From Aspergillus flavus (lineage: Eukaryota; Ascomycota; Eurotiomycetes; Eurotiales; Aspergillaceae), in assembly GCF_009017415.1 (NCBI RefSeq), contig NC_092403.1, positions 1,116,001 to 1,180,000 on the forward strand: DNA of 64,000 bases. Direction: 5' to 3'. The notes under the pieces were generated by a model. It was not told the DNA's origin, did no database searches, and was given only the letters and a program-made list of their open reading frames with translations. The position numbers and the translations under genes are program-made. Shown piece by piece: positions 11,042 to 22,695 of this stretch (within the stretch, counting starts at the first letter, position 1; every line of letters begins with the position of its first letter).

Positions 11042-13322
11042 ATGGCGCGTGGACCTTCTATTGTCGTTGGTCTTGATTTCGGTACAACGTTCAGTGGGTA
11101 TGCAGAGATGATCCTCTTCCATTATGGTAAATGGTAACAAGAACAAATTGTCAGAATTGCTTGGGCGCTTGAGGGGTCTGTCGATGAACTTGAAGTCATC
11201 TCAGCCTGGCCAGGTGGAGGCAACAGTGAGCGACTCCAAGCTATCTGCGATACTTATGCTAAGCCATCACAGGAACCTCCGTTAAAGTCCCATCTGTTAT
11301 ATCTTATGATGGTCAGAGAACATATTGGGGGTATCAGGTCCGTCCGTTTACAGAAGCCTTTCGAGGTGTCAAGTTATTGCTTGACGAGAGCCAGGAAACC
11401 AAGTATACACCCTCTTTGGCTTCAAAGGTGCTCTTGGGAAAACGTAAAACGAACGCGGTGCAAGTGGTGGCAGACTACTTAAAGTACCTTGTTGAATATG
11501 CTAAGTCGGTCCTTCAAAGACGATTTGGTATTCCCGCTAAAGATATGGACTTGCGATTTACACTCACCGTCCCGGCTGTCTGGTCTGATACGGCCAAAGA
11601 TAGGACTCTGAATGCCGCAATACAAGCAGACATCCGGCCCCAGGATATTACTCTAGTTTCCGAGCCGGAAGCCGCCGCTCTTTACACATTGCGCTCCATC
11701 CAAAGCAACTCAATGGCGGTTAGTAACTCCGTTGAACGACTTTGTATGCAGATGTCTTATTTCTGTAGCAAAATGACGTATTCATCGTTTGCGATGCTGG
11801 AGGGGGCACAGTGGTAAGGCGACATCTTATCTATCATAATACCTATGCTAAAAAGAGGCAGGATTTGATTTCATATCAAATCAAAACCCTTGAGCCCCTC
11901 GCTCTGGTAGAGGTGACTGAAGGAACAGGTATTGACTCTCCCAGATAAAAGCTAACCAACACCTAACACCATTAATCCAAATTTAGGGCGCATCTGTGGA
12001 TCAATGCTTCTAGATCAGAGGTTTGAGAAACTTCTCCGAGATAGAATGAGTGTGAACTACGCCACACTGTCAAGCAAGTCCAAAGAAGCCGCGCTATCTT
12101 ACTGGCAAGACCGAGTGAAGCCTAACTACACTGGAAAATATGACAATGATTATGCAGATGTTGACTACTTCATTCCTCTTCCGGGAGTTGCCGACAATCC
12201 CAAGATTCCGATTGAAGATGGGTTTTTTCAACTCAGTAGGTACGTACGTGCGATGCAACATGCACCCAGATCTAGACATCCCGTTATTCAGAATGTCGGT
12301 ACGAGAACACTGACATACAAGCAGTGACGACGTTGAAGATATCTTTGAGCCCATCGTTCATGACGTCGAGGAGCTTATTGCAGAGCAGGTGGCAGGCATA
12401 ACGAAACTCGGATTTGTTACTAAGGTCATTCTCAATAGCTAATCAGAAATAAACTAGCTAATCTATAACAGGCCATCGTTCTTGTTGGCGGGTTCGGCTC
12501 TTCTATTTACCTTCTTCACCGTTTGCAAAAGAAGAACCCAACTGTGACAGTTCTCCAACCACCAAATGCGTAGGTCCAACAAGCCCAATACACAATTAAA
12601 CTACTTGCTGACGTATCCAGATGGTCCGCGGTTGTAAGGTATGTTTCTGCTGACAGAAAAATATTAGAAAGTTGGTTGCTGATGAGTTGATCAAGCGGTG
12701 CTGTTTATCGTGGACTAGAGGGCAATCAAGTTGAGTGCCGGGTTGCCCGTCGACATTACGGGATTGAATATTCAGCAGGGTACATTCCATATACCCATAA
12801 TGCCGAAGACGCATATTGGGATCCATTAGAGGAAAGGTACAAGGCCAATCGGATGACTTGGTATATCCAAAAGGTGCCGGCAGCATTTCTTACACTCTTG
12901 CGGTATCGAGTACACACTGACCAAAGGTATCAAGTCCTCTAAAATCTGCGAAAATGACCCGATCAAGATGGATTTCTATCACACAGTTCGGGTAAAAGAC
13001 GCCAAAGAAGCTCTGTCTTATCCTGTGGATCTCCATATCTGCAATGACACACATGCGCCAGAGGTCAAGAATAACAGTAAGTCTGTATGAGGAAAACACT
13101 GTCCTTCCTAACTTACGAGGCAAAGGGACTATGAGATTATGTACGTTGCATTCCCATCTCGGCAAAATCCCTCGAAAGCTGTTTGAGAGGAAGCGCAACT
13201 CTCGAGGCGTCGAGTATTTCAAAATACCATTCAAGCTTGTCATGATTCCCACATCGGCCTCTCTGCTTTTTGAACTTGAATTTGAAGGAGTGCAATATGG
13301 ATGCGTTCGATCAAAATATTAA
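11042..13322 (+). CDS. Hsp70-like ATPase, twelve exons
   Basis: Exons: 11042-11097, 11155-11225, 11273-11718, 11769-11813, 11862-11928, 11987-12239, 12325-12424, 12472-12569, 12621-12638, 12696-12873, 12935-13076 and 13126-13322. All junctions keep frame, giving 556 residues. The N-terminal phosphate-1 loop reads GLDFGTTFSG, assembled across intron 1. The phosphate-2 loop reads VCDAGGGTV and the adenosine motif reads VLVGGFGSS. The segment LVSEPEAAALY also matches the actin/Hsp70 ATPase fold. There is no EEVD end and no classic long substrate-binding domain. The C-terminus is a short beta-rich module ending YGCVRSKY, as in the fungal Hsp70-like (HSPA12-related) proteins that expand in Pezizomycotina. 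Role: ATP-dependent, substrate unknown. Intact and probably expressed. Confidence 0.88.
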
Positions 13323-14163
13323 GACTATCAGTTTTCAGTGTCAAACCGGTTGCTTTCTATCTACGCTTTTGCTACCGGGATGTTATAGTTTCTATCAAAA
13401 ATGAATTAATAGTTCACTACATTTATCAATTGAATAGCTCAGCATGACATTCCCTAGTCTTAGTGTTTGCCAATGGATCGTAATAATCTGCCAAAGAGAT
13501 ATCGGCCTGGTATGATCATGTCCTAGAACTTTCTAAATGGCCGTAAACCTAGACTTGGAAGTACGAGTGCGGTGTTTAGCCGAATGATAAGGCAAAGGTA
13601 TGAAGTAAAAGGTCTTCTGTACTGCATAAAGGGGTCACTATTGACTTTGGAATTAATCCACTAATTCTAAATATATTTTTGAGCGTCATTCTAGCACAAC
13701 CCTAAGATTATAAGATTCGGATGAACCTTCGGTTAGTTCTTCTGCCATTAAGTGGACACCCGAGCCGAATGAAGTCGGGCATCGGCCGATGTGCGAACTA
13801 TACTGGGCTGATGTATGGGACCTTAATCTCGCACTTCATACGTGATAAGCCTCGCTCTCCTGGTACAGCGTAGCCGAGGTAACATGAAGAGGGGTCTACT
13901 GAGAGAGGCGACGGCTTTCGCTCAGTGATTCTAAGGCAATTCGTGCATTGTATCGTGCATTTACTATGTTCTGGGGATAGATCATGGTGCCTAAGACCTA
14001 GATTACCTCTCATTGGTAAGGCGATTGCATGGCTAGACATTTGGTGTGATTCTAATGGATTCATAGTATCCCGATCACTCAATTGAAAAAGAAAAAAAGA
14101 GCGAAAAGAGCTCGCAAGTACCCAAAGATATTTATGTGCTATCTATACTTTATACAAACAAAA
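13323..14163. other. Intergenic stretch between converging genes
   Basis: 3' flanks of the Hsp70-like gene (+) and the aldolase gene (-). One open frame at 13798-14082 (-) has no recognisable motif. Nothing else seen. Confidence 0.5.
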
Positions 14164-15024
14164 TCAAGGGTATCTCCCAGTTGACTTCAGCATATCCATA
14201 CACCTTTCCACAGCCTTCTGCATTTCATTCGTAGCCTCCTCCAGCAAAGTCGTCAATGGCACCCTCCCAGCCTTCTCCCTCTGAACACGCACGTACTCAT
14301 TATTCAACACCTTGTTGATATTGATCTTGGAAACACCGCACTCAATGCACTTGGAAAAGATCTCCTCCGTAAAGGGATCTGCTCCATGCAGCACCAACCG
14401 GACGTTATCTCCAACCGTATCATGAATGCGCTGCAATCGGTCATACTCCAACTGAATACCACGGGGCCCATACTCGCCATGAACATTTCCAAACGCAGGC
14501 GCCAACCAATTAATCCCCGTATTCACGAACTCAATACTCTCCTCCGGCGTAGTTAACAATCCTTCCAAGTCCGCCGTATCCGCGACTCCATCTTCTCCGC
14601 CCTCGATCCGTCCCGGCTCCGCTTCCGTCGCAATCCCCCGCTCATTACAATAAGCGACTAGCTCTCTCGTGAGTGCGAGGTTCTTCTCCTTCTCGTAATG
14701 TGACATGTCAACCATGATACTATCGAATCCACCCAGGTCCGCAGCGTAACGGATGATTTCCGGTGTTTGCGCGTGATCCATGTGCACGGTGATCGGGACG
14801 GAAGCCTTGCGCGCGGCCTCGGCGGCGGCGTGTACGAGGAGTCCGTCGGCGTAGTGAACGGCCCATGGGAAGAGGAGGATCATGGCTGGTGAGCGCTTTG
14901 CTTCTGCGGCCCGGACGGTGGCGAGAATACCCTCGAGATTGTAGCAGCACATTGCTGGGACGCCATAGTGGTTTGAGGCGGCGTGGTTGAGGATATCGAG
15001 GGCGCGGTTGTTGGAGAGAGACAT
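14164..15024 (-). CDS. Class II (fructose-/tagatose-bisphosphate-type) aldolase
   Basis: A single exon of 286 residues from the ATG at 15024. An upstream in-frame start at 15066 would add 14 residues, but the shorter start fits the family (MSLSNNRALDILNHA). Motifs of the zinc-dependent TIM-barrel aldolases are in order: VPAMCCYNLEGILATVRAAE near the N-terminus, the metal-binding HMDHAQ around residue 82, VDMSHYE around residue 106, NVHGEYGP around residue 181 and LHGADP around residue 214. The closest well-known relatives are the GatY/KbaY/FbaA families, which cleave ketose phosphates to dihydroxyacetone phosphate and an aldehyde; the actual substrate is unknown. It lies about 280 bp downstream of a same-strand hydroxyacid dehydrogenase, which suggests joint use in sugar-acid catabolism. 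Confidence 0.85.
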   Translation of the reverse strand: MSLSNNRALDILNHAASNHYGVPAMCCYNLEGILATVRAAEAKRSPAMILLFPWAVHYADGLLVHAAAEAARKASVPITVHMDHAQTPEIIRYAADLGGFDSIMVDMSHYEKEKNLALTRELVAYCNERGIATEAEPGRIEGGEDGVADTADLEGLLTTPEESIEFVNTGINWLAPAFGNVHGEYGPRGIQLEYDRLQRIHDTVGDNVRLVLHGADPFTEEIFSKCIECGVSKININKVLNNEYVRVQREKAGRVPLTTLLEEATNEMQKAVERCMDMLKSTGRYP

Positions 15025-15307
15025 CTTTAGTGACCTTTTGCTTGTGTCTCTATTGAAAGGGATCAATTAAGGTAAGACAAGTGATTACGAAAGACCAGAC
15101 AACGGAACAATGGGTTTATTATATGTATTGTCGCAAAGCATACGAAAGTCGAAGGGAAGTTGAACCCCCACTCGCTCCGAACCCCGAACCCGGAGTTCCT
15201 CCGACTGACGTCAGGGTCAATGTGTCTAAATTCTGTGCCTGAATTGCTGCTCGTATAACCATAACATAATCTGAACTCGGTATCTCACACAACAAAAAAC
15301 GCTAAAA

Positions 15308-16762
15308 TTAATCCTTTCCGAACACTTTGATCACACTGGTCGCACCCTCGGCTCCAAGCCCATGTCTCCGAGCAGTAAAGAGCACATTCAGCGCCGCATT
15401 ACCCAAATGCAATGGACAGTGAAGATCCCTAGCTTGTTGTACTACTGCTTCTAATTTTGCGATCGCTTCGTCCACTGTTTGTGATCCGGCTGGTGCCTCC
15501 TCGCCGATCTGCCCCTTGATCATTTCCAAACCCTTTGTGATGAACACCTTACTGGCGCCTGCCGCGGCGCTGACAAGATCGTAGAACTGCGCGAGATCGA
15601 CCTTGAGGTATCGCGCAAAGGCCACAGCTTCTGCAGCAGCGACAAGGTTGACACCCTGCATCAGGTCGAGGACCAGCTGTAGCGCAGCGCTCTGGTCTTC
15701 CGCAGATGCTGTCACAGAAGCGATAGGAGTGGTAAAGTATTGGCGCACCATGGCCGAGTCATCCTTCGGTCCATAGCCCTGTAGTAAAGCAGAGAGATAG
15801 ATTTGTTCAGCCGTGGTGCAGAGGGGTGTCGGGAACCGGTGCTGACGGGCAGAGGAAGTGATAATACCCTGTACAATCGTCAGCATTCTCCTCTAATACT
15901 CAACATTTCCGATAATGAGGTGCGAACTCACCGCATCCTTCAAAATTATAGTCAGCGCACTAGCACCCGGGTTCCAGTCCTCCTCCACCATGCGCGGGAA
16001 CCGATTCTCATGCATCCACGTCCACGCATCAGATCCAATGATCTTATCCGCCGTCTGGCGCGCATCCAGACCCAATTGTGCCGCCAAACCCATGGCCTCG
16101 CTGGCCCCGAGGATGTGGATAGCTGCCAGAACCTGATGTACCATCTTCATGTTACTACCTGCTCCAATACCTCCGGGAACAAGGTATAGTTTGCTTGGGG
16201 CGGACATGGTCTGTAGCAGGTCGCGACCGCTTTCAAGTGCTTTGTCTGTACCGCCTGCCATGATGGAGAGTGTTCCATCGGCGGCGCGCTTGGCTCCGCC
16301 CGAGACAGGGCTATCGATGAAAAGGATATCGCCGCGGCCACGGGATTGTAGTTCTGCTGCGACGGACTGGGCGTAGGAAGCGGGGACGGTAGAGCAAAGC
16401 AGGAGAGTAGCATTTTGGGGGAGGTCTAGACTTCATTGTTAGTACTTTACGAAAATGCTTGTTATGATATAGGGATACTATAGCAAGGCTAAAAGGGGAT
16501 GAATACATTGTAGGATGCCTTCATCGCCGAACAGAACTGATTGCACCTGAGGCGCAGATGCAACCATGCACACGTAAAAGGACTTCCCCTCTGCAGACTC
16601 CCGCAATGATGATGCGGGACGACCCCCGGCTGCCTGGAATCGTTGTACAGAAGCAGGGAATACGTCAAAGCCGTGGACAGTGTAACCCTCGTGGACGAGG
16701 TGAGTGGCCATGCCGAAGCCCATGGCCCCTAGGCCGACGAAGCCAATGGTAGGTTTGGACAT
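15308..16762 (-). CDS. Beta-hydroxyacid dehydrogenase with duplicated C-terminal domain
   Basis: Three exons, 16762-16507, 16425-15932 and 15868-15308, give 436 residues. The N-terminus carries the NAD(P) Rossmann motif GFVGLGAMGFGMA. DSPVSGG follows near residue 122, then the catalytic-lysine segment GAGSNMKMVHQ near residue 172. These are hallmarks of the 3-hydroxyisobutyrate/L-threonate dehydrogenase (LtnD) family. That family is normally about 290-300 residues. Here roughly 140 extra residues follow and resemble a second copy of the helical NAD_binding_11 domain (for example ASAEDQSAALQLVLDLMQGV and SAAAGASKVFITKG). Family knowledge suggests NAD-dependent oxidation of a C3-C4 hydroxyacid. 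With the neighbouring aldolase this may form a threonate- or similar sugar-acid route (inference). Confidence 0.85.
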
Positions 16763-18811
16763 GGTGAATTTTGAGTGAAGAGTAGATAGTCCTGAATTAT
16801 TCAACGGTCTTTGTGAGAATACTCGTATATCGCATGGGACTTCCAGCGGTTAATAAAGAGGCACAATCCAATCGGGTGTTGCTTTCATGGCCGACGGCTT
16901 CAAGTGGGATGATCGTGGGGGTTCGGAGTTGAGCCGATGTCTCTTGTTGTATCGTGACTTTTGGCTAATGTCCAGGAATATACCCGGTTCTACTTCGGTC
17001 GGGTCGTATAGATCGGGGCTTTTTTGGATTTCACAGTTTCTTTCAATTGTTCAGTGAAGGGGTCAATTCATTCATGTGAATACTACCTATTATTTAAAGA
17101 GCACTGAGACCTCTCGATTGTCGCCTTCTCTATCCCTCATATATCATTGCGCTTTCTTATATATCAACACAATGCCTCCTACTCTATATAATGCGCAATT
17201 CATACGTCGTATGTGAGCTGGACTCTCTTTGCTTCTGATAAAGGCAGGGTATCACTATATCTACCGATCGATCTCGTTCAGCAAATACTATCAGATTCCG
17301 GAGACTGCAGAGCATGCTATGCACATGCTGATTTTCACTTCGCCGTCAATGGATATCGATTTAGACAAGCTTATGAACAAAGAACATCGATCATACGGTG
17401 GTTGCGCCAGCAAGGAAACATACGTGTCTCTACGCGAATCCCGGTGGTCTTTCAGATACAACCACGCTTACACTTTTGGCCGGATATAGAGTGTTCATAG
17501 ATGTCTTCCACGACTATCACACCAAAGAGGACATATTCCATCCCGAATGAAGGTATACGTCTCCACCACTGCTCAATGCATTACTGGCAAGACAGACATT
17601 TGCTTCGCAAGTCCCAACAAGAAGAGACAGAAAAGCCTACGCAGGATGATATCGAGGCCATCAAGCAAGATAAGAATTTGTTCCGACAAGCGGTACAGAT
17701 GTTGTCCGAGCACCTTGCTCACACTGCAAGAAATATTATTCGTACCGATCGAGTCGAGGACTTAGATACTGTCTGTAAGTATGACGCCGAGACAAAGGAC
17801 GGTACCATCACATCCCGTGGCATTGTTCTGATTGCAGACGAGGATAGCCAATACTTAGAGACTGAGGCGCAGGTTCCTGTCATTGTTCGCAAAAGAGGGT
17901 TGACATCAAAGGAATAATTCGATTTGGAGACGGGTTCCACCATTTATGCTCAGGTCTCGTAAACCGAATTGGATGGAAACGACCACTAGCAGAATGTGCT
18001 CATGCCATTATGTACCATGTCCGATATCCACGTGCACGGCAAAGGGCCTTCTGTATAGGCAGCCGGGCGATGCCATTGGACCATATCCTGATTTAAGTTC
18101 ATACCGTACTGCGGTAAATTGCGACATTGACATCCACTTCGCCAGGTACACACTCTCTGGCAAGCAGACAAGACTGTCCTCCATACAGTGACTCCAACAC
18201 GCAAACTCGATGAGCTCGAAATACTCTAGCCTACTCAAAGCAAACCAAGCCGAGGTGTTGCCTATGTTCAATGACAAATCGAATCGAGAGTGTAGAGTCA
18301 AACACTCAACGAGAATCTTACTCTTAAGTTATGTGATTGGGTAGTTTGAACGAAAAGTATTGGTTCTTTATTGTATAAAACATTCAACAGCATCATCGCT
18401 AGTGCACATTTCACTCAAAATGGTAGGGCGATCGGCAGTTGCCTCCGCGTAATCCAAGACTCAGGGTTGCATGATGAGCGTATTAGAATGAATATTCCCA
18501 AGTGATCTGAAAATGATGTACTGGAAACTCCATGCATGTGCCTGGATCAATTTATCCGGCCGTTCTGATTTGTCGATTACGCCACAACTCCTGCCGGCAC
18601 GACGGCCCGCCCAATAACCAAGCAGCAATCCGGGGTGGGGAGCCTTAGCCATGGTCCAGGCTCCGAGCTTTCGAGCTCGACCAGGTCGTCGCCACTTCCA
18701 ACCTTGCAACTTGTCACCCCACACTTATTCTTTTCTTTTTTTACAACTACACCACAATGTTCGCGCTTCTTGTTGTTTTCACACATCCATGCTGTGGCTC
18801 GGTTCGTCGGT
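16763..18811. other. Mostly unassigned region upstream of the histidine kinase
   Basis: The left part is the promoter of the dehydrogenase gene. A possible multi-exon gene lies at 17173-17917 (listed separately). From 17920 to 18811 nothing is certain. Just before the kinase start lies a pyrimidine-rich leader (18720-18760), as expected of a fungal 5' UTR. Confidence 0.45.
17173..17917 (+). other. Possible unresolved multi-exon gene
   Basis: An ATG at 17173 opens a short exon (MPPTLYNAQFIRR). A plausible intron GTATGT...GGCAG (about 17209-17247) then leads into about 80 codons open to a stop at 17489. A second block at 17501-17917 contains a hydrophilic helical run (DDIEAIKQDKNLFRQAVQML) and ends in a stop. 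Several frames are open at once and I cannot join the blocks with confidence. No family was recognised. It could be a real hypothetical gene or a decayed one. Confidence 0.25.
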
Positions 18812-21800
18812 ATGCTGTCCGCAAAAGACTCTTCTCCTCTTCTCCATCGGCGGGGGAAACATGAGCGGCGAAACGAGCTTATTCGTGAGAGAGAGGTGCA
18901 CCAGTATGGCCATTCTCACCATTCGTTCGAGCCCCAGTACTTATCTAACATCGTTAATTGTTATAGGTACCTCCCACCCCATAATCCCTCGTCCGAAAAG
19001 GCTTCATCATCAGATATCCTGACCAATCTTGCTCAGCTGACTGCACTTCAACTGGGCGCCGATTGTGCCGTTATCTCTCTATGTGATCGCAAGACCCAGT
19101 ATGTCCTGGCTGAGACACCCTCGGTCGCTCGCAGCAAGCGCGAACGGCATCGTGACCACACCGCGCCGTGTGATCACGCTATGGTTGCGTTTATCGAAGA
19201 GAATAGTGATTGGTTCTTGGTCGCGGATCTTGCGCAGGATTCACGATTTGATGCATATTGGTCAACACTCCCCCGGAATTGCTCTTATCTTGCAGTCCCG
19301 GTTCGAACTTCAGCTGGCGTCGTCATTGGAATTATCGAGTCATATGGGAGCGCCCAACGCGATGAGTTAGATGATGAACAGTCACGGCTTCTCCAAGATC
19401 GGGCAGGTACTGTGCTGGACCATCTGGCGACATTGCGAACGATGCGCGAAGAGCATCGTGGCGAGAGAATGATTAAGGCGTTAGGTGCCTTCATGGAAGG
19501 GAAATCGGATATTGACAAATGGGTCGTCTCCAGCCTCCCTGGACGGCAACCTCCTATCTTGGAATCATCTAGATCTCTTGACCCTGCGACTTCCATCCAC
19601 TTTGCCAACAGTCAGAAGACACTAGATATACCCCCGTCCCATATCCCTCAAACCGAACTAGGCATACCATTACGCGGTCGTCGAAATTCCTATCGCTCCC
19701 GATCGCCCCCACGCAGAGCACGGGGAGGGTCTCTAACTTCCGAAGAGACGTATTCGGTTCTCCACAGGGCATCGGTTTTAATCAGGCAAGCGCTGGACGT
19801 GGATGGCGTTGCATTTCTGGATATCAGTACGTTTAATCAGGAGCGCCATGGTCTTTCATCTAAAGCGTCGAGCAATTCACGGTCCCGATCCCCGGGTATG
19901 GCCGAGCACGAAAGCTCGACGGGCCATGTATTGGGCTGTTCCACAGTTCAGGGTGACAGTCGGGATATAACTGTTCCAGCGTCACTTTTGGGAAACATGG
20001 TCCACCGGTATGGCAGGGGTGGTATTTTCCATCTTGATGAAGACAAGCTTTCGCCTTTGAGCGACGGGTATTCGTCCGATATCGATGGATCTTGCTCTTC
20101 GCTAGAAGATATGGCGTCGAGTTACTATGGCATTGACAGGCGTCAGATCTCTCAGGCGTTCTCCGATGCGACCAGCATTGCATTTTTCCCTCTTTGGGAT
20201 TTTCAACAAAACCGCTGGTTTGCGGGTTGTTTCGTCTGGACCCAAGACCCCGGGCGTCTCTTTGCTGAGTCCACAGATCTAACGTATCTTGCGGCGTTCA
20301 ATAACAGCGTCATGGCAGAAGTTTCCCGTCTAGACCTGCGAGCCGCGGATCGCGAGAAGGCTGACTTCATCTCGTCGGTATCACATGAGTGGCGGTCTCC
20401 CCTACATGGCATACTCACTATGCTTGACATTCTCCAGGAAACTAAGGTGACGAATGTCCAACGGTCTTTGATTGACATAACCATGAACTGCGGGAAAACC
20501 CTCCTTGACACGGTCAATCATGTCCTAGATTATGCCAAAATCAATAGCCTTCTTGGACCAACGACGCACGATCGAACGCTAGAGAATGCCGAAACGCCTC
20601 AAGGTTCCCAGCTTAATGCTCCTGCTTTAATCGAACATGTGAATATGGCTACCTTGGTTGAAGAGGTGGCCGAAGCACTACTCGCTAGTCAGGACTACAT
20701 GGGCCGCAATGCGGAGGCCCTTTTCTCTGCCACAAAACAAACGGCCGATCGGCCTTTTCGCGAGTCAAATATCCCCAATTCTGTTCCTAGGGCAATCTTT
20801 GCGATCGTGGATATCGAATGTCGAGAAGGCTGGGAATGCCGTGTCTCCGCTGGTGCCTGGAGGCGAATTGTACTGAATCTCCTTGGTAACGCCCTGAAGT
20901 TCACGCCGTCTGGATTTGTTCAGGTAAAGCTGAGACATGAGATGGTGAAGGTCGGACACGATACCCTGCCGGCTATTCTCCTCCAAATAAGCGATTCGGG
21001 ACGGGGAATTTCACCCGGCTTTACATTTTCAAACCTCTACACGCCATTCCAGCAGGAAGATTCTCTCTCGCCAGGCATTGGTGTTGGACTCAATGTAGTC
21101 TATCGCATCGTAGATTCCATGTGTGGACTGATAGACCTAAAGAGCGAACCTAACCGGGGAACGGTGGTGAGCGTCCTCCTGCCTATAACCCCAGCCTCGC
21201 GACCGTCCTCACCTTCCATTCCTTATGGGAACCTACGCGAGAAATTGCAAGGGAAAACGATATCTCTATTTCCCAACAGCTCCGAATATGGAGACCTGAA
21301 GATAGAACCGGACATCTTCAATACAATGTTGCTGAGCATGGAGACGATGATCACTCAGTGGTTTGGAGTGCGTGTTCTTACGCCCAATGAACGGGATCAT
21401 GAACATCCGGACATTTTCATCATTACTGAGCATGAATACCGCTATGGTGAGGCAAAAGAAAGCGCGGCCACTTATTCTAGGAGGTCGAAGGCCCGGAAAA
21501 ATCCAAAAACATCGTTTCCCAAGATTGTCCTCTGCACGCATGCCCATAGTTGGTTCAATCAACCCCGAGATCCCTCGGAGCCAGTGGTCTTTCTTCAGCA
21601 GCCGATTGCCCCTAAGACTTTAGCTTCTGCATTGATGAGCTGTATTGAACACCGGTCTCAGTTGCGGGATGCGGGTGACAACAGAGTGCACGAATCAACC
21701 ACAGCCACCCTTGACGAAATGTGCCAACGCCAATTGCAAATCACCACATCTAAATCGCCAGAAGACAAAAAACAAGACGACAAAGAGTCAGATGGAAGAA

Positions 21801-22344
21801 ATTCGGTTGTTCATGGACCAGAACCTACAAAAAAGCAAAACTCGGTATCGTCTAATCCAGAGGATCCAATTGCACCATGTAAGGTTCTCCTTGTCGAGGA
21901 CAACGATCTGAACCTCAAGGTATGAAATTATTGATGCCCTGTATACTACCTTGTTGACTGTGAGGCCAGATTCTACAAACTACCATGAAAAAAGCCGGGT
22001 TTGCTTATGAAAGTGCTGTCAACGGGCTTGAGGCAGTACAGAAAGCGGAGAGCGAGACCTTTCAAGCAATTATCATGGGTAAGTGAGCACTCCTCCATCT
22101 TCTAGCCCATATATTTACTAGTCAAGATCTCTCCATGCCGGTCATGGATGGTGTAACCGCGTCTCGAAAGATACGCGAGTATGAAGATAATAATTCCTTG
22201 CGTCCAGTGACGATTATCGCTTTGACTGCAGTCGATACCCCGGCCATGAAGAGAGATGCAATGCGGAGTGGTATAGACGTCTTTCTCACGAAGCCAGCCA
22301 ATATGAATCGGCTAAAAGAGATTATATCTTCGCTGGGAACCTAA
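18812..22344 (+). CDS. Hybrid histidine kinase with GAF-type N-terminus and receiver domain
   Basis: Exons 18812-21919, 21970-22078 and 22127-22344 give 1144 residues. The same frame is open back to 18635 but only from a GTG, so the first ATG (18812) is taken. Order: an N-terminal sensor region of the type seen before GAF domains in fungal kinases (LTNLAQLTALQLGADCAVIS); a second sensor part; HisKA with the phospho-acceptor H at about residue 525 (SHEWRSPLHG, where L is usual for W); HATPase with the N box (LNLLGNALKFTPSG), G1 (DSGRG) and G2 (GIGVGLNVVYRI); then a receiver domain. The receiver has LLVEDNDLN, the acceptor Asp in DLSMPVMDG (its codon split by intron 2) and FLTKPA. Such kinases signal through a His-to-Asp relay to HPt proteins and the Ssk1/Skn7 regulators. 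The stimulus is unknown. No transmembrane segment was seen, so it is likely cytosolic. Confidence 0.9.
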
Positions 22345-22695
22345 TTGTTTCTCGAAAGCTCATAGCTCACAATCCGAGACACGGCGTGATGTGGGCTATG
22401 GGCTGGATGCACCAGTTGTACCTGGTTGGGCCCTCTATGATCCAAGGTCGGGAATATTGACATAGCGGCTTTTGTGGTCCTTGGCACAATTCATATGACT
22501 ACTTTGAGACTCCATCAGCTAATCCCGAGTATGACCCCTTGGATCCACCTTGGATCCACAATCGTCATGATCGAATATTATTGGTTGGGATCTAGGATGA
22601 TTCATAATTAATCATCCCCGCATATCCAGTGTCGTTCGGCTTATATATCACGACAAGAACAGTCACTCCCTTCAGAGGCACTAGCCTCTCGCATC
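22345..22695. promoter_or_regulatory. Promoter of the BAHD acyltransferase gene
   Basis: Gap between two plus-strand genes. A TATA box, TTATATAT, lies at 22641-22648, about 50 nt before the acyltransferase ATG. The repeated GGATCCA/TTGGATCC words near 22540-22560 are the only other notable feature. Confidence 0.5.

Noticed and set aside
12874..12934. Apparent frameshift and stop in the Hsp70-like gene after WYIQK
   Set aside because: A GTGCCG-to-CAAG intron (12874-12934) restores the frame into SSKICENDPIKM.
18635..18811. 59-residue N-terminal extension of the histidine kinase frame
   Set aside because: It begins with GTG, has no ATG and overlaps a pyrimidine-rich leader. The first ATG is at 18812.
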